Assembly: GCA_023823795.1 (NCBI GenBank) | Contig: CP085710.1 | Coordinates: 4,986,001-5,050,000, forward strand | Length of the DNA stretch: 64,000 nucleotides | Direction of reading: 5' to 3' | Origin: Bacillus sp. F19 | GTDB lineage: Bacteria > Bacillota > Bacilli > Bacillales > Bacillaceae | Part shown: positions 1 to 8,330 of the stretch, piece after piece | Layout of the letters: the number at the start of each line of letters is the position of its first letter | How positions within the stretch are numbered: the first letter of the stretch is position 1 | Position numbers and translations under genes: made by a program | Notes under the pieces: model-generated | Seen by the model: the letters and a program-made list of their open reading frames with translations, nothing else | Told to the model about the DNA's origin: nothing | The model's database searches: none

Positions 1-168
1 ATCGGGTATGTAGAGACGAAGAACAATACTTATTTCTTTGCTACCAATATACAAAATGAAGATGATGCATCTGGAAGCAAGGCAGAAGAAATTACTTTAT
101 CAATTTTAAAAGATTTAGGAATCTATAAAGAAAATGGAGGGGAGAAATATGGAGAAAAACATTCCTAG
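1..168 (+). CDS. BlaR1/class D beta-lactamase-like sensor domain, C-terminal end (partial)
   Basis: The frame is open from the window edge to a TAG stop. The 55 visible residues (GYVETKNNTYFFATNIQ, then SKAEEITLSILKDLGIY) look like the end of a class D penicillin-binding fold, as found in BlaR1/MecR1 antibiotic sensors and in OXA-type beta-lactamases. A BlaI-family repressor follows with a 20-bp overlap, the usual blaR1-blaI arrangement, so the sensor is the better reading: an integral-membrane protein that binds beta-lactams outside the cell and triggers repressor cleavage inside. The protease and membrane part lies outside the window, so a free class D beta-lactamase cannot be excluded. Confidence 0.6.
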   Translation: MGYVETKNNTYFFATNIQNEDDASGSKAEEITLSILKDLGIYKENGGEKYGEKHS

Positions 169-529
169 TATATCAGAATCAGAATGGGAAATCATGAACG
201 TGCTTTGGGATAAAGCCCCTCAAACAGCGAATGACATCATATTTTCCTTACAGGAGAGTACCGATTGGAAGCCGAAAACCATACGCACTCTTCTCGATCG
301 ATTGGTTCAAAAAGATGTAGTAGGTGTCAATAAAAATCTAAGAGTTTACACATTTTACCCGCTCTATACACAGGAAGAGTGCCAGCGTGCCGAGACCGAA
401 TCATTTATCAACCGTATCTATGGAGGTACCCTGAAATCCATGCTTGTCCAATTCATTCAGGAAGATACCCTATCTGATGATGATATCAATGAACTACGCT
501 TTATTTTAAATAAGAAACCTAAAAAGTAA
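149..529 (+). CDS. blaI: BlaI/MecI/CopY family transcriptional repressor
   Basis: A 126-residue winged-helix repressor. The N-terminal part (SESEWEIMNVLWDKAPQTANDI, then WKPKTIRTLLDRLVQKDVV) carries the recognition helix pattern of BlaI/MecI, and the C-terminal third is the dimerisation helix. Such proteins repress beta-lactamase or mecA operons and are cleaved when the partner sensor binds antibiotic. I chose the ATG at 149 over an in-frame ATG at 134 because a GGAGGGGAG ribosome site ends 4 bases before it. The start overlaps the end of the sensor gene, so translation is probably coupled. No beta-lactamase gene lies downstream in the window. Confidence 0.85.
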   Translation: MEKNIPSISESEWEIMNVLWDKAPQTANDIIFSLQESTDWKPKTIRTLLDRLVQKDVVGVNKNLRVYTFYPLYTQEECQRAETESFINRIYGGTLKSMLVQFIQEDTLSDDDINELRFILNKKPKK

Positions 530-544
530 TAATATTAAAAAAGT

Positions 545-576
545 CGATTTGGAAATTTTTCCAAATCGCTTTTTTC
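545..576 (+). terminator. Rho-independent terminator after blaI
   Basis: An inverted repeat with arms CGATTTGG and CCAAATCG is followed by a run of T residues, 15 bases after the blaI stop. Confidence 0.8.
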
Positions 577-941
577 GGTCGAAATCGAAATAGCGGGAGA
601 CATATTTCTCATGTAATTATTGCATTCTTCTCTGTAAATACTACGCCCGTTAGTCATAAACTAAAAAACAAGTGTAGAGCTACACACGAAAGGAGCCATT
701 AACTATGAAGGATGTACTTTATTCAAGATTTTGGAATCACATTAATTATAGTTTAAATAAGTTAAACTAAAAAAATTGAAACAGATTGCTTTATTACTTA
801 AAACTTTAAATTATTCTCACCCCATATTGACCAAAAAAGTAGTTATATGAAGTCTTTTATTTATGTGCATTTTCAATAATCTAAGATATCGCTGTTAAAT
901 CAAGATTAAAAGGAGTTTTAGAGTTTATGTGCAGCAGTGTT
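577..941. other. intergenic stretch, no long gene
   Basis: This AT-rich stretch between the blaI terminator and the topB remnant holds only the possible 21-residue leader peptide and its upstream hairpin. No recognisable protein remnant was seen in the rest. Confidence 0.5.
704..769 (+). CDS. possible 21-residue leader peptide
   Basis: A short frame (starts MKDVLYSRFWN, ends NKLN) is preceded by a GAAAGGAGCC ribosome site at good spacing. A small hairpin (GTGTAG and CTACAC arms) sits just upstream. This is the arrangement of translation-attenuation leaders of antibiotic-resistance genes, but no resistance gene follows: the next thing is the decayed topB remnant on the other strand. I do not recognise the peptide. 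It may be an orphan leader or chance. Confidence 0.3.
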
Positions 942-1274
942 TTATAGAGATAAATCCACGTCTGTTGCAATAACGATTTCCGTTACGTCTTTCCGGTTTA
1001 ATAAAGCTTTAACTGCGTGAAATTGTTTGCTTGTTTTTTTAATAACGACAAGCTTCAGTTCCTGCGGCAGCATCGGCAAGTCTTCCATTTTCCACGTTTT
1101 ATAAGAATCACTGTAAGCCTCTGGATCTGCATGCGTCACAAGGTGCCCAAGCGCCCAGGTAACAATGTGCGAATTGCCTTCAAAGTATCCGTTGCCTTTT
1201 TTTCCGCATTGTAAGACTCTTGCTAAATCCCTCCCTACAGAGGGTTTTTCTGCAAGTACGACGATTTTCCCCAT
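942..1274 (-). pseudogene. topB: DNA topoisomerase III, N-terminal fragment
   Basis: The 110 residues starting [21 protein letters not shown] are the start of the Toprim domain of topoisomerase III (TopB). The match ends abruptly at IVIATD, where family members continue with the acidic Toprim motif, and four unrelated residues then lead to a stop. Full-length TopB is about 700 residues, so roughly 85% is missing, including the active-site tyrosine. The start codon is intact and has an AGGAG site upstream. The break at about 957 looks like a deletion junction. The fragment cannot be an active topoisomerase. Confidence 0.85.
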
Positions 1275-1310
1275 AGTCACACTCCTCACTTTCATTCGAT
1301 ATTATATGGT

Positions 1311-1690
1311 ATCACAAAATGCTGCCAAAAGATTTGAACCAATCATGATAGGGATCACCAAAAATTTAGCGGTTAAAATCTATGCAGCCTGCGTACTCTC
1401 CATTTCTGACTATAAAATTGGCAGGATGGAAATCATCAAGCAAGAGAACGCAGGGACGATCTTTCAAGATACTTGAGTTTTCATCGATGAACCTTATTGT
1501 TTTCTCGCCATATTCTAAATGAATACCGCTTTCTTTGTAATGCTTTCAGATAGCGCTCATGCTCCGCCGAAGCCGTCTCATACCAGGAAAGAGGCGATGA
1601 TGGCGCTTGAATTTCCAGAATTCAGCAGGAATGGAGGATTTTATTTTAAGTTTTTCTATCTCTTTTAATATCAAAAATTCTTTTCATTTT
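1311..1690 (-). pseudogene. aminoglycoside phosphotransferase-family gene, decayed
   Basis: Reading the minus strand in more than one frame recovers pieces of an APH-type kinase: a stretch WYETASAEHERYLKAL, then LEYGEKTIRFIDENSS, then DDFHPANFIVRNGEYAGCIDFNR (the Brenner HxDxxxxN catalytic loop and the metal-binding IDF), and finally GDPYHDWFK. The pieces are in order but separated by frameshifts and a stop directly after the IDFNR motif. The original enzyme would phosphorylate an aminoglycoside or another small hydroxyl substrate. Together with the neighbouring topB remnant it marks a decayed segment. Confidence 0.7.
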
Positions 1691-1938
1691 GCTTCGTACT
1701 TTTTCAGTTCTGCGGTACGGAGGACATATTTTTTCCGCTTTTAAAAACAGCTATAACCTTTAAGTGGTTTGAAAAACCTTTATATACTTTTTTCTATATT
1801 CATAAATCTGTCAAAATACATGGCTAAATCAGTTTCTCTCATCGTCTTTCCCTTTTGCCTTAAACCAAGTTTCCCCTTTTATGTTACCATAATTAAAAGA
1901 GATTCGTGATTTTGACAAGCAGAAAGTGAGGTACCTTG
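1691..1938. other. intergenic, nothing recognised
   Basis: AT-rich sequence between the decayed kinase and the DUF1801 gene. A promoter for the latter is expected here, but no clear pair of hexamers was picked out. Confidence 0.4.
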
Positions 1939-2298
1939 ATGCACTCCGACGTACAGCTTTATTTCCGCAAAGCAAAAGAAGAACATCTGGAGGATATGCA
2001 CATGCTCCGGACAAAGATTCTCTCGGCCCTGCCCGAGGCAAAAGAAGGATTTGAATACGGATTTCCCGTTTATTACATGGACGGTGAGCCCATCGTCGGC
2101 TTTGCCGGCAGACAAAAAGGTCTCATGTTTTATGTAATGGACCCAAATATCGTAGCAGCCTATCATGAAGAACTTGCAACCCGAATTACAGGGAAAACCT
2201 GTATTATTATAAAAGAAAATTCTCAAACCTCTAAGCAAACCATTTTAAGATGCATAGATAATATGCTTGCAGATTTAATGAATAAGCATGTCATGTAA
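1939..2298 (+). CDS. DUF1801 (YdhG-like) family protein
   Basis: A 119-residue protein of the DUF1801 fold, recognised from the pattern LPEAKEGFEYGFPVYYMDG followed by VGFAGRQKGLMFYV. Members are small cytosolic alpha/beta proteins. Some have been discussed as iron-binding chaperones, but the function is not settled. The ATG at 1939 is preferred to the in-frame TTG at 1936 because the GTGAGG ribosome site lies 7 bases before it. It is a single-gene unit with its own terminator directly after the stop codon. Confidence 0.75.
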   Translation: MHSDVQLYFRKAKEEHLEDMHMLRTKILSALPEAKEGFEYGFPVYYMDGEPIVGFAGRQKGLMFYVMDPNIVAAYHEELATRITGKTCIIIKENSQTSKQTILRCIDNMLADLMNKHVM

Positions 2299-2321
2299 CA
2301 GCGGAATCGCTGCTTTTTTTG
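2299..2321 (+). terminator. terminator of the DUF1801 gene
   Basis: Arms CAGCG and CGCTG with a 4-base loop are followed by seven T residues. The hairpin starts at the base after the stop codon. Confidence 0.8.
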
Positions 2322-2453
2322 TTTATAAGCAAGCTTGATGGGATTATGAAGTGGTGCCATAATGTTCCGGCTTTCCGGTATAGCTTAAAACATAAGGATT
2401 TAGTATGATGGAAGAATGAATATTTTAGAATGCAGCGGAGGGTTAAATAGAAT

Positions 2454-4004
2454 ATGAGTTTACTTACAATTGAGAAGTTAAGCCACAGCTTTGGTGACCG
2501 GACATTATTTAAAGACGTTTCCTTCAGACTTTTGCCTGGAGAGCATGTTGGTCTTGTCGGCGCAAACGGTGTTGGGAAATCGACCATGATGAACATTATT
2601 ACGAAAGAGCTGATCCATGATTCAGGCAAAATGGAATGGACACCCGGCGTTCATTACGGGTACCTTGACCAGCATACTGTGTTATCAAAAGGAAAAACAA
2701 TTAGAGACGTTTTAAGAGACGCTTTCCTGCCTTTATATAAAAAAGAAGAAGAACTGAACGAAGTCATTGGACTTATGGGCAGTGCGAGTCCAGAAGAACT
2801 GGAAGAGCTGCTTGAGAAAATGGGGGAAATTCAGGATCACCTTGATGCCGGCGGATTCTATTCCCTGGATATTAAGGTAGAGGAAGCAGCACGCGGCCTT
2901 GGCCTTGATGCAATTGGACTCGACCGTGACGTATCTGCACTGAGCGGAGGACAGCGGACTAAGGTTCTTTTGGCAAAGCTTCTGCTTGAACAGCCTGAGG
3001 TTCTTCTTCTGGATGAGCCTACCAACTATTTAGATGTTGAACATATCCAGTGGCTGAGCCATTATCTGAAAGAATACCCGAGCGCATTTTTGCTGATCTC
3101 CCATGATACTGAATTTATGAATGGGGTCGTTGATGTTATTTTCCACTTGGAATTTTCCAAACTGACACGCTATACGGCTACTTATGAAAAATTCCTGGAG
3201 CTTGCGGAAATCAATAAAAACCAGCATCTTCATGCTTATGAAAAGCAGAAGGAATTCATTAAAAAGCAGGAAGATTTCATAGCTAAAAATAAAGCGCGCT
3301 ACTCAACTACCGGACGTGCAAAAAGCCGTCAAAAACAGCTGGACCGCATCGACCGGATTGACCGTCCTGAAACAGCGATGAAGCCGACCTTTGAATTTAA
3401 AGAATCACGAGGAAGCAGCCGATTTGTGTTTGAAGGTAAAGACGTTGAAATTGGATATACACACCCGCTTCTTCCAAAGCTCTCAATGACCATTGAACGC
3501 GGAGAAAAAATTGCGATTGTCGGGTGCAATGGAGTAGGTAAATCTACTCTGCTCAAAACAATCTTAGGAAAAATAAAGCCATTAGGCGGTACGATCCAGC
3601 TTGGCGATTTCCTTTTCCCTTCATACTTTGAGCAGGAAGTAAAAGCAGAAAATATCACGCCAATTGATGACGTCTGGAATGCATTTCCCGGCCTTGATCA
3701 GCATCAGGTTCGTGCGATGCTTGCACGAGTAGGCTTGAAGAATGAGCATATATCCCGTCCATTAAATCAGCTTAGCGGCGGAGAGCAGGCAAAAGTCCGC
3801 TTATGCAAATTGCTCCAGTATGAAAGCAACTGGCTCCTTTTCGATGAGCCGACCAATCACTTGGATGTAACAGCCAAAGAAGAATTAAAGCGCGCATTAA
3901 AAGCATACAAAGGCACAGTCATTCTCGTATGTCATGAGCCTGACTTCTACGAAGACTGGATTACAAAGGTCTGGAACGTGGAAGAATGGGCGGAACAGGC
4001 TTAA
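2454..4004 (+). CDS. yfmM: ABC-F family ATPase, YfmM type
   Basis: A soluble 516-residue protein with two ABC nucleotide-binding domains in tandem. Domain 1 has Walker A GANGVGKS (about residue 37), signature LSGGQ and Walker B LLLDEPTN. Domain 2 has GCNGVGKS (about 359), LSGGEQ and LLFDEPTNH. The linker (about residues 250-310) is lysine-rich and helical, as in ABC-F translation factors that enter the ribosomal E site. There are no membrane segments, so it is not a transporter. Length and sequence match Bacillus YfmM (518 residues). ABC-F proteins act on stalled ribosomes, and some give resistance to ribosome-targeting antibiotics; whether this one does cannot be told. Its role is likely housekeeping. 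Confidence 0.85.
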   Translation: MSLLTIEKLSHSFGDRTLFKDVSFRLLPGEHVGLVGANGVGKSTMMNIITKELIHDSGKMEWTPGVHYGYLDQHTVLSKGKTIRDVLRDAFLPLYKKEEELNEVIGLMGSASPEELEELLEKMGEIQDHLDAGGFYSLDIKVEEAARGLGLDAIGLDRDVSALSGGQRTKVLLAKLLLEQPEVLLLDEPTNYLDVEHIQWLSHYLKEYPSAFLLISHDTEFMNGVVDVIFHLEFSKLTRYTATYEKFLELAEINKNQHLHAYEKQKEFIKKQEDFIAKNKARYSTTGRAKSRQKQLDRIDRIDRPETAMKPTFEFKESRGSSRFVFEGKDVEIGYTHPLLPKLSMTIERGEKIAIVGCNGVGKSTLLKTILGKIKPLGGTIQLGDFLFPSYFEQEVKAENITPIDDVWNAFPGLDQHQVRAMLARVGLKNEHISRPLNQLSGGEQAKVRLCKLLQYESNWLLFDEPTNHLDVTAKEELKRALKAYKGTVILVCHEPDFYEDWITKVWNVEEWAEQA

Positions 4005-4022
4005 GAAGTTTACATTAGCAAG

Positions 4023-4080
4023 AAAAACAGCCGGCATGTGTTTCCGTCGTTGGGACGTGGCATGCCGGCTGTTTTTCTTT
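4023..4080 (+). terminator. strong terminator of yfmM
   Basis: Long GC-rich arms (AACAGCCGGCATG and its complement) are followed by a TTTTTCTTTTT tract. Confidence 0.9.
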
Positions 4081-4407
4081 TTCTGCTGTGGGTATTCAGG
4101 GCAGGATTTCTAAAATATGTCTTCTTCAGCGAGGAAATAGAGATTTTTGCTGATACATGATTGTTTTGGCGAATAATCCGTCATTAGAGCAGTATGAAAA
4201 CCGTCGAAAAAAAAGATTAGCTATTAAAGTCATCAAACAGGCTTTAATTTTTTCAAAATCGGCTAGTATAATTTGAATTTTCGCTAGTAAAATCTCGAAA
4301 TCGGCTATAAATAAAGCTCTGGTCAGGCTGAACTAACCGATCATGCACTCTTTTTGCCTGAGCCTAAGCTGATGGAGAATTTCTTCCTTGACTCGTCCGC
4401 TTTTCTG
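4081..4407. other. convergent intergenic region with 21-bp array
   Basis: No gene is visible between the convergent ends of yfmM and the bactofilin-like gene. Most of the region is taken by the 21-bp-period repeat array at 4220-4324, listed separately. Confidence 0.7.
4220..4324 (+). repeat. five-unit direct repeat with exact 21-bp period
   Basis: GCTA-type cores occur at 4220, 4241, 4262, 4283 and 4304, each exactly 21 bases apart. Cores read GCTATTAAA, GCTTTAATT, GCTAGTATA, GCTAGTAAA and GCTATAAAT, and several units end in a TTCG or ATCG-like pair. The units are degenerate between cores. The array lies between two convergent genes. A related array in the opposite orientation is at 18501-18626. 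The period of two helical turns suggests protein binding on one DNA face, but that is inference. Confidence 0.75.
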
Positions 4408-5190
4408 CTATATCTTCACAGACTCATGCACAGAAGCTTTTGGATGCACTACAAGCGTTCCAGTATATTCTATCGATCCTATTTCACAATTTTCACCGAT
4501 CGTTATGTGATTTCCCCTAACTAACTTAGCTTTAGTATAATCAAGCTGGATGTTGTCTCCTTCAATAACCTCCGTGTGAAGACAAGGGTCTGATTTTAAG
4601 AATTGGAACAGCCGCCTAAATAGATTAAAAGACTTTTCATTGCTGACCGTAATCTTCTCGCCGCCAATTTCCTTCACCTTAGAAATATGCTCCACATTAA
4701 TCTGTATATCATCAGCGCTTAATAGTCCTCCGACCTGAATTACGCCGTTTGAACGGAAGAATTCTGCTTCGCAATTGCCTTCCGCTGTCAACAGGCCGTT
4801 TACTTCGATCCGTTCAGAACTGATTTTCCCAAGAACTTTGCCTGAACCGTTTATCGTTAACTGACTTACCTTTACATCCTTCAGCATCTTTGCAGAGCCA
4901 TTTACAGTGAGTTCCTGTGCTGTTACTTGATCCTCAAGCTTTGTACTTCCATTAATTTTCACTTTATGGGCATCTATCGCGCCTTTTAAAGAGGACGATC
5001 CTGAAATTTTGATGCTTTCTGCTTTTACATTGCCTTCAACTTTTCCAGAGCCATCGATCTTTAGCTGAACACACTCTACATCTCCATTTATTTTGCCGCT
5101 GCCATTTATGGATACGTTTTGAAAATGTCCGCCGCCTGCAGAGCCAGATCCATTTATCTTTAAATCTTGTAATTTGGTTGACTGTTCCAT
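4408..5190 (-). CDS. bactofilin-like polymer-forming protein (YhbE/YhbF type)
   Basis: 260 residues. The first 160 are a regular beta-solenoid made of about 16-residue repeats of the type KINGSGKxxGD, with the hexad glycine and serine pattern of bactofilins and Bacillus YhbE/YhbF. Bactofilins polymerise without nucleotide into cytoskeletal scaffolds. The C-terminal part (from about residue 200) adds further beta-strand repeats ending in a conserved-looking hydrophobic tail. No signal peptide or membrane segment is seen. It lies 15 bases after the yhbD-type regulator with an AGGAG site, so the two form an operon, as yhbD-yhbE-yhbF do in B. subtilis. Only one bactofilin gene is present here instead of two. 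Confidence 0.8.
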   Translation of the reverse strand: MEQSTKLQDLKINGSGSAGGGHFQNVSINGSGKINGDVECVQLKIDGSGKVEGNVKAESIKISGSSSLKGAIDAHKVKINGSTKLEDQVTAQELTVNGSAKMLKDVKVSQLTINGSGKVLGKISSERIEVNGLLTAEGNCEAEFFRSNGVIQVGGLLSADDIQINVEHISKVKEIGGEKITVSNEKSFNLFRRLFQFLKSDPCLHTEVIEGDNIQLDYTKAKLVRGNHITIGENCEIGSIEYTGTLVVHPKASVHESVKI

Positions 5191-5205
5191 TTTAATCTCT
5201 CCTTT

Positions 5206-5829
5206 TTAATGAATAACAGATAGCCGAAGCTTTAATTGATTCACTAATTCTCCCAGGCTGATCCTGATAAATGTTTCAGACTCGCTTATGATTTGGACCG
5301 GCGGGCTGATGAAAACCCAAAATATGACGTCTTTTTTTCGAAACGCGATAAGTTCACTTGATTTATTTTCAACTTCTTTATACCTTTTCATCATAAAATC
5401 AAGCAGTTCTTCACATTGTCTGATCTCAAGTTTTTTACTGTTCACCACTTCCTCGGCAACTGTTAAAAAGAGGATAGAGTTAAAATCAAAACGTTCATTC
5501 ACGAACCTTGATTTGAATGCAGTCATGGTTTCAGATTTTATAACCTTATGCTTCAAAAGCGCAGCTGCTGATAGTGCCACATCCGCCGGACGAGGAGAAA
5601 AGAATGCCGATAGATCATCTAATGAATACTCATCTTTCATATCCTTGATGGCTTCAATCCGCTTTAAGATTTTCTTTTTTGGAAAAAAGGTTTCCTGTCC
5701 TGTAAAGCTTGATTTTTTTATAAACCAATCTTCAGGAATGATATTTTTTCTTTTCCACCTGTACAGCTGTCCATATGATATTCCCGTTAGTTTAAGCAAT
5801 TCCTTTTTTGAAATGGTCTCTTGTTCCAC
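5206..5829 (-). CDS. yhbD: YhbD-type HTH regulator (DUF4004)
   Basis: 207 residues with a MerR-like helix-turn-helix at the N-terminus (KELLKLTGISYGQLYRWKRKNIIPE, residues 6-31), followed by a FFPKKKILKRIEAI wing and an all-helical C-terminal domain. This is the organisation of Bacillus YhbD. I chose the GTG at 5829 because a GAAAGGAG site lies 7 bases upstream; the frame extends eight codons further with no better ribosome site. It heads a two-gene operon with the bactofilin-like gene. A near-perfect inverted repeat just upstream (5849-5898) may be its own operator. The ligand is unknown. Confidence 0.75.
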   Translation of the reverse strand: MEQETISKKELLKLTGISYGQLYRWKRKNIIPEDWFIKKSSFTGQETFFPKKKILKRIEAIKDMKDEYSLDDLSAFFSPRPADVALSAAALLKHKVIKSETMTAFKSRFVNERFDFNSILFLTVAEEVVNSKKLEIRQCEELLDFMMKRYKEVENKSSELIAFRKKDVIFWVFISPPVQIISESETFIRISLGELVNQLKLRLSVIH

Positions 5830-5848
5830 ATGCAGGCTCCTTTCGAAG

Positions 5849-5898
5849 AACAAAACATTGTTGCGTTATAATTTAATGTAACATAACATTGTTTTGTT
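5849..5898 (-). promoter_or_regulatory. paired inverted repeats upstream of yhbD
   Basis: AACAAAACATTGTT (5849-5862) and AACATTGTTTTGTT (5885-5898) are inverted copies with 13 of 14 matching positions, and their centres are 36 bp apart. Each half also contains its own AACATTGTT dyad. The position before a DNA-binding-protein gene suggests an autoregulatory operator. Confidence 0.5.
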
Positions 5899-6054
5899 GT
5901 AAGCATGCAATCTTTACTTGAACAAAAAAGAACTGAGTTCATTTTATTGAACTCATTCTTCCTTGGTACACCGTATCCCTCTCTCATCTTGAAGATCAAT
6001 CAATTCCATATTTAAAAAGGGGAAAAAACAACAAAGTTTACGCAAAGAGCAAAC

Positions 6055-6086
6055 AAAAAAAGACCAAGCCCATTTTAAGGGCTTAG
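6055..6086 (-). terminator. terminator of the helicase-kinase operon
   Basis: On the minus strand, arms AAGCCC and GGGCTT are followed by GGTCTTTTTTTG. Confidence 0.75.
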
Positions 6087-6089
6087 CCT

Positions 6090-6998
6090 TCAACAACTCA
6101 TCGCATGCTTTAATGCTTTTTCAATATTTCTTGTCAGCTGCGAGTCACCCAGATCGATGCCATAGATAAAGAGAACCGCAAGGGTATAAACAGCTTTAAA
6201 TCGTGCTAATTCAGACGCTTCTTCACTTATTTGCCCGTATTCTTTAAAAAAAGAGGACCTTGCTTCTAAAGGAAGAAGGCTGTAAACAGCTGACAAATCG
6301 ATGGCAGGATCCCCAATATGAGTGTCTCCCCAGTCAATTATGCCAGACAGTGAACCCTTTTCGTTCACTAAGATATTTCTAAGATGCAAGTCTCCATGCA
6401 CTAGACACTTTTCAGATGCTGGACCAATTGGGACAAGCATCTCTGCATACTTCTGCAGCTTCTTGACACTATTACTTTCCGGACGAAGACTGTACAGCTT
6501 TTCTGCAGTTTCATTTAGCATCGGAATCCGTTTGTTCATATCAAGTCTTCCGAGGAAATCATACTTAACTCCCGCCATCAGCGCTTTATCCACAGGAATT
6601 GCGTGAAGTGTTTTTAAAAACTTAGCCAATGGAATAGCCATGCTGGCGCGCTGCTTTTCCGTTAATTCAACTGGAGGCTGACCTGGAAGAAAAGAATAGC
6701 CAAGATATGGCCATTTATAGTCAAATCCAGGAGAACCACTGAAAATAGGCACTGGTATCGCCATTCCCATGTCAGGCAGTATGGGCAGTAGCTGCTTTTC
6801 TGTTTGCAGTAAATCGACAGCAATCTGCCTGCGCGGGAACCTGAAAACATAACGTCCGTTCACTTCGAATACCGTATTGTCAAATCCTTTTCCGAGCAGT
6901 TTCGCATGAACAGAGTGAAGTTCGGGAAAATCCTTTGTGATTAGCTTTGCAGCCAGGGACTCTGATACTGTTTGTTCCGGAGACCAAGGATTTCCCAC
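6090..6998 (-). CDS. aminoglycoside/macrolide phosphotransferase-family kinase
   Basis: 302 residues with the APH protein-kinase-like fold: glycine-rich loop GKGFDNTVFEVNG and the strand YVFRFPRR (residues 36-57), hinge PYLGYSFLPGQPP, catalytic loop LVHGDLHLRNILV (about 200) and metal-binding IIDWGDTHIGDPAIDL (about 219). All catalytic residues are present, so it should be an active small-molecule kinase. Antibiotic resistance is possible but not shown: Bacillus carries many such proteins of unknown substrate. The GTG start lies 5 bases after the stop of the helicase gene, and its AAGG site lies inside that gene, so the two are co-transcribed and probably translationally coupled. Confidence 0.8.
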   Translation of the reverse strand: MGNPWSPEQTVSESLAAKLITKDFPELHSVHAKLLGKGFDNTVFEVNGRYVFRFPRRQIAVDLLQTEKQLLPILPDMGMAIPVPIFSGSPGFDYKWPYLGYSFLPGQPPVELTEKQRASMAIPLAKFLKTLHAIPVDKALMAGVKYDFLGRLDMNKRIPMLNETAEKLYSLRPESNSVKKLQKYAEMLVPIGPASEKCLVHGDLHLRNILVNEKGSLSGIIDWGDTHIGDPAIDLSAVYSLLPLEARSSFFKEYGQISEEASELARFKAVYTLAVLFIYGIDLGDSQLTRNIEKALKHAMSC

Positions 6999-7003
6999 AG
7001 TAT

Positions 7004-8227
7004 TTACCTTGGCCTTCTTGGTACTTTTCCGCGTTTGGATTGTGATCCTCTTTTTGCTTTTTCAGGACGGTAAACCTGTTCTTTGTTTTTGGGCTGAGAT
7101 GTGTATTCGGAAGAGGGAATGTCAATCTTTTGTCTCGGAAGTATTAGCGCAATCCCCTTTTCAATTGTATGGAGATCTTCCATATCTTTTGGCGCGGCAA
7201 ATGTTACAGCCACACCTTCATCACCGGCTCTTCCCGTTCTTCCAATCCGGTGAATATACGTTTCTGCATCGAGAGGCATATCATAGTTATAGACATGGGT
7301 CACCCCTTCTACATCAAGTCCTCGTGCTGCTACGTCTGTGGCAATCAAATATTGAATTTTGGCTTCGCGAAAAAGTTTCATTACCTTTTCTCTTTTAGCC
7401 TGTGAAAGATCGCCGTGGAGCTCTTCTGCTGCATAGTTCCGAGCCTTCATGGCATCAAACAGTCTGCCTGCCCTTATTTTCGTCCTGCAAAAGATGATCG
7501 CAAGGAAGGGACGCTGCTCGTCTAAAAAGCGAAAAAGAGCCGCCTGCTTAGCCCTGTCGTTCGTTTCAACTACAAGCTGTGTAATTTTTTCAACAGTAAT
7601 CCGCTTTTCCTGAACTGTAATATCTTTGGGATTTGTCATATATTGCTTGGACAAGTCTCTGACTTTATTCGTGATTGTCGCTGAAAACAGCAGTGTCTGT
7701 CTGGAATCGAAGGTTTGGGCTATGATTTCTTCAATATCTTTCAGGAAGCCTGCCTGAAGCATTTGATCAGCTTCATCAAGGACAAGCGTGGATACTTTTG
7801 AAAGATCAATTGTCTCCCTCCGTATGTGATCCAAGATGCGACCTGGTGTCCCTACAGCAATGTGAATGCCGCGCCCCAGTTTCTTAATCTGACGCTCCAC
7901 ATCCTGTCCTCCATAAATGGCAAGAACACCTGCCTCATTCAGTCTGTCTGTAATCTTCTTTATTTCTGCCGTGATTTGGATGGCAAGCTCCCTGGTCGGA
8001 GTAACAATCAGCGCCTGAACTGCTTTATCCTCCGTATTGATTTTTTCAAGAATCGGCAGAACAAATGCAAGCGTCTTTCCTGTTCCTGTCTGGGCTTTCG
8101 CTATAATATCAGCCCCTTTAAGGACAGCAGGAATTGCTTTCTCCTGTATTTGAGTAGGGCTTGAAATACCTTGGTGCTTTAGTGCTTTACTTAATCTATC
8201 GGAAATTCCTAATGCTGAAAACGTCAT
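7004..8227 (-). CDS. DEAD-box ATP-dependent RNA helicase
   Basis: 407 residues with all helicase motifs in order: Q motif ([12 protein letters not shown]), motif I AQTGTGKT (about 45), PTRELA, TPGR, motif II DEAD (about 150), SAT, then ARGLD and [10 protein letters not shown] (about 335) in the second RecA domain. The tail (from about residue 365) is short, basic and rich in K, R and S, as in RhlE-type helicases that bind RNA non-specifically. It is shorter than B. subtilis CshA or DeaD/YxiN and lacks the YxiN rRNA-binding domain, so it is probably an additional paralogue in RNA remodelling or cold adaptation. The start has an AGAGAGGA site 7 bases upstream. It forms an operon with the kinase gene downstream. 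Confidence 0.9.
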   Translation of the reverse strand: MTFSALGISDRLSKALKHQGISSPTQIQEKAIPAVLKGADIIAKAQTGTGKTLAFVLPILEKINTEDKAVQALIVTPTRELAIQITAEIKKITDRLNEAGVLAIYGGQDVERQIKKLGRGIHIAVGTPGRILDHIRRETIDLSKVSTLVLDEADQMLQAGFLKDIEEIIAQTFDSRQTLLFSATITNKVRDLSKQYMTNPKDITVQEKRITVEKITQLVVETNDRAKQAALFRFLDEQRPFLAIIFCRTKIRAGRLFDAMKARNYAAEELHGDLSQAKREKVMKLFREAKIQYLIATDVAARGLDVEGVTHVYNYDMPLDAETYIHRIGRTGRAGDEGVAVTFAAPKDMEDLHTIEKGIALILPRQKIDIPSSEYTSQPKNKEQVYRPEKAKRGSQSKRGKVPRRPR

Positions 8228-8330
8228 TCTTCTATCCTCTCTATTATCCGTCGTTGCTTAGATTCTTATTGTACACTGTATTTCATGAAAAAACTCAGAC
8301 AAGTAATCGTCTATTTCCCAGAAAATATGT

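Noticed and set aside
4220-4324. CRISPR array
   Set aside because: Units are 21 bp, degenerate and without distinct unique spacers; no cas genes in the window.
5288-5881. plus-strand 197-residue frame
   Set aside because: Antisense to yhbD, low-complexity Ser/Phe composition and no ribosome site.
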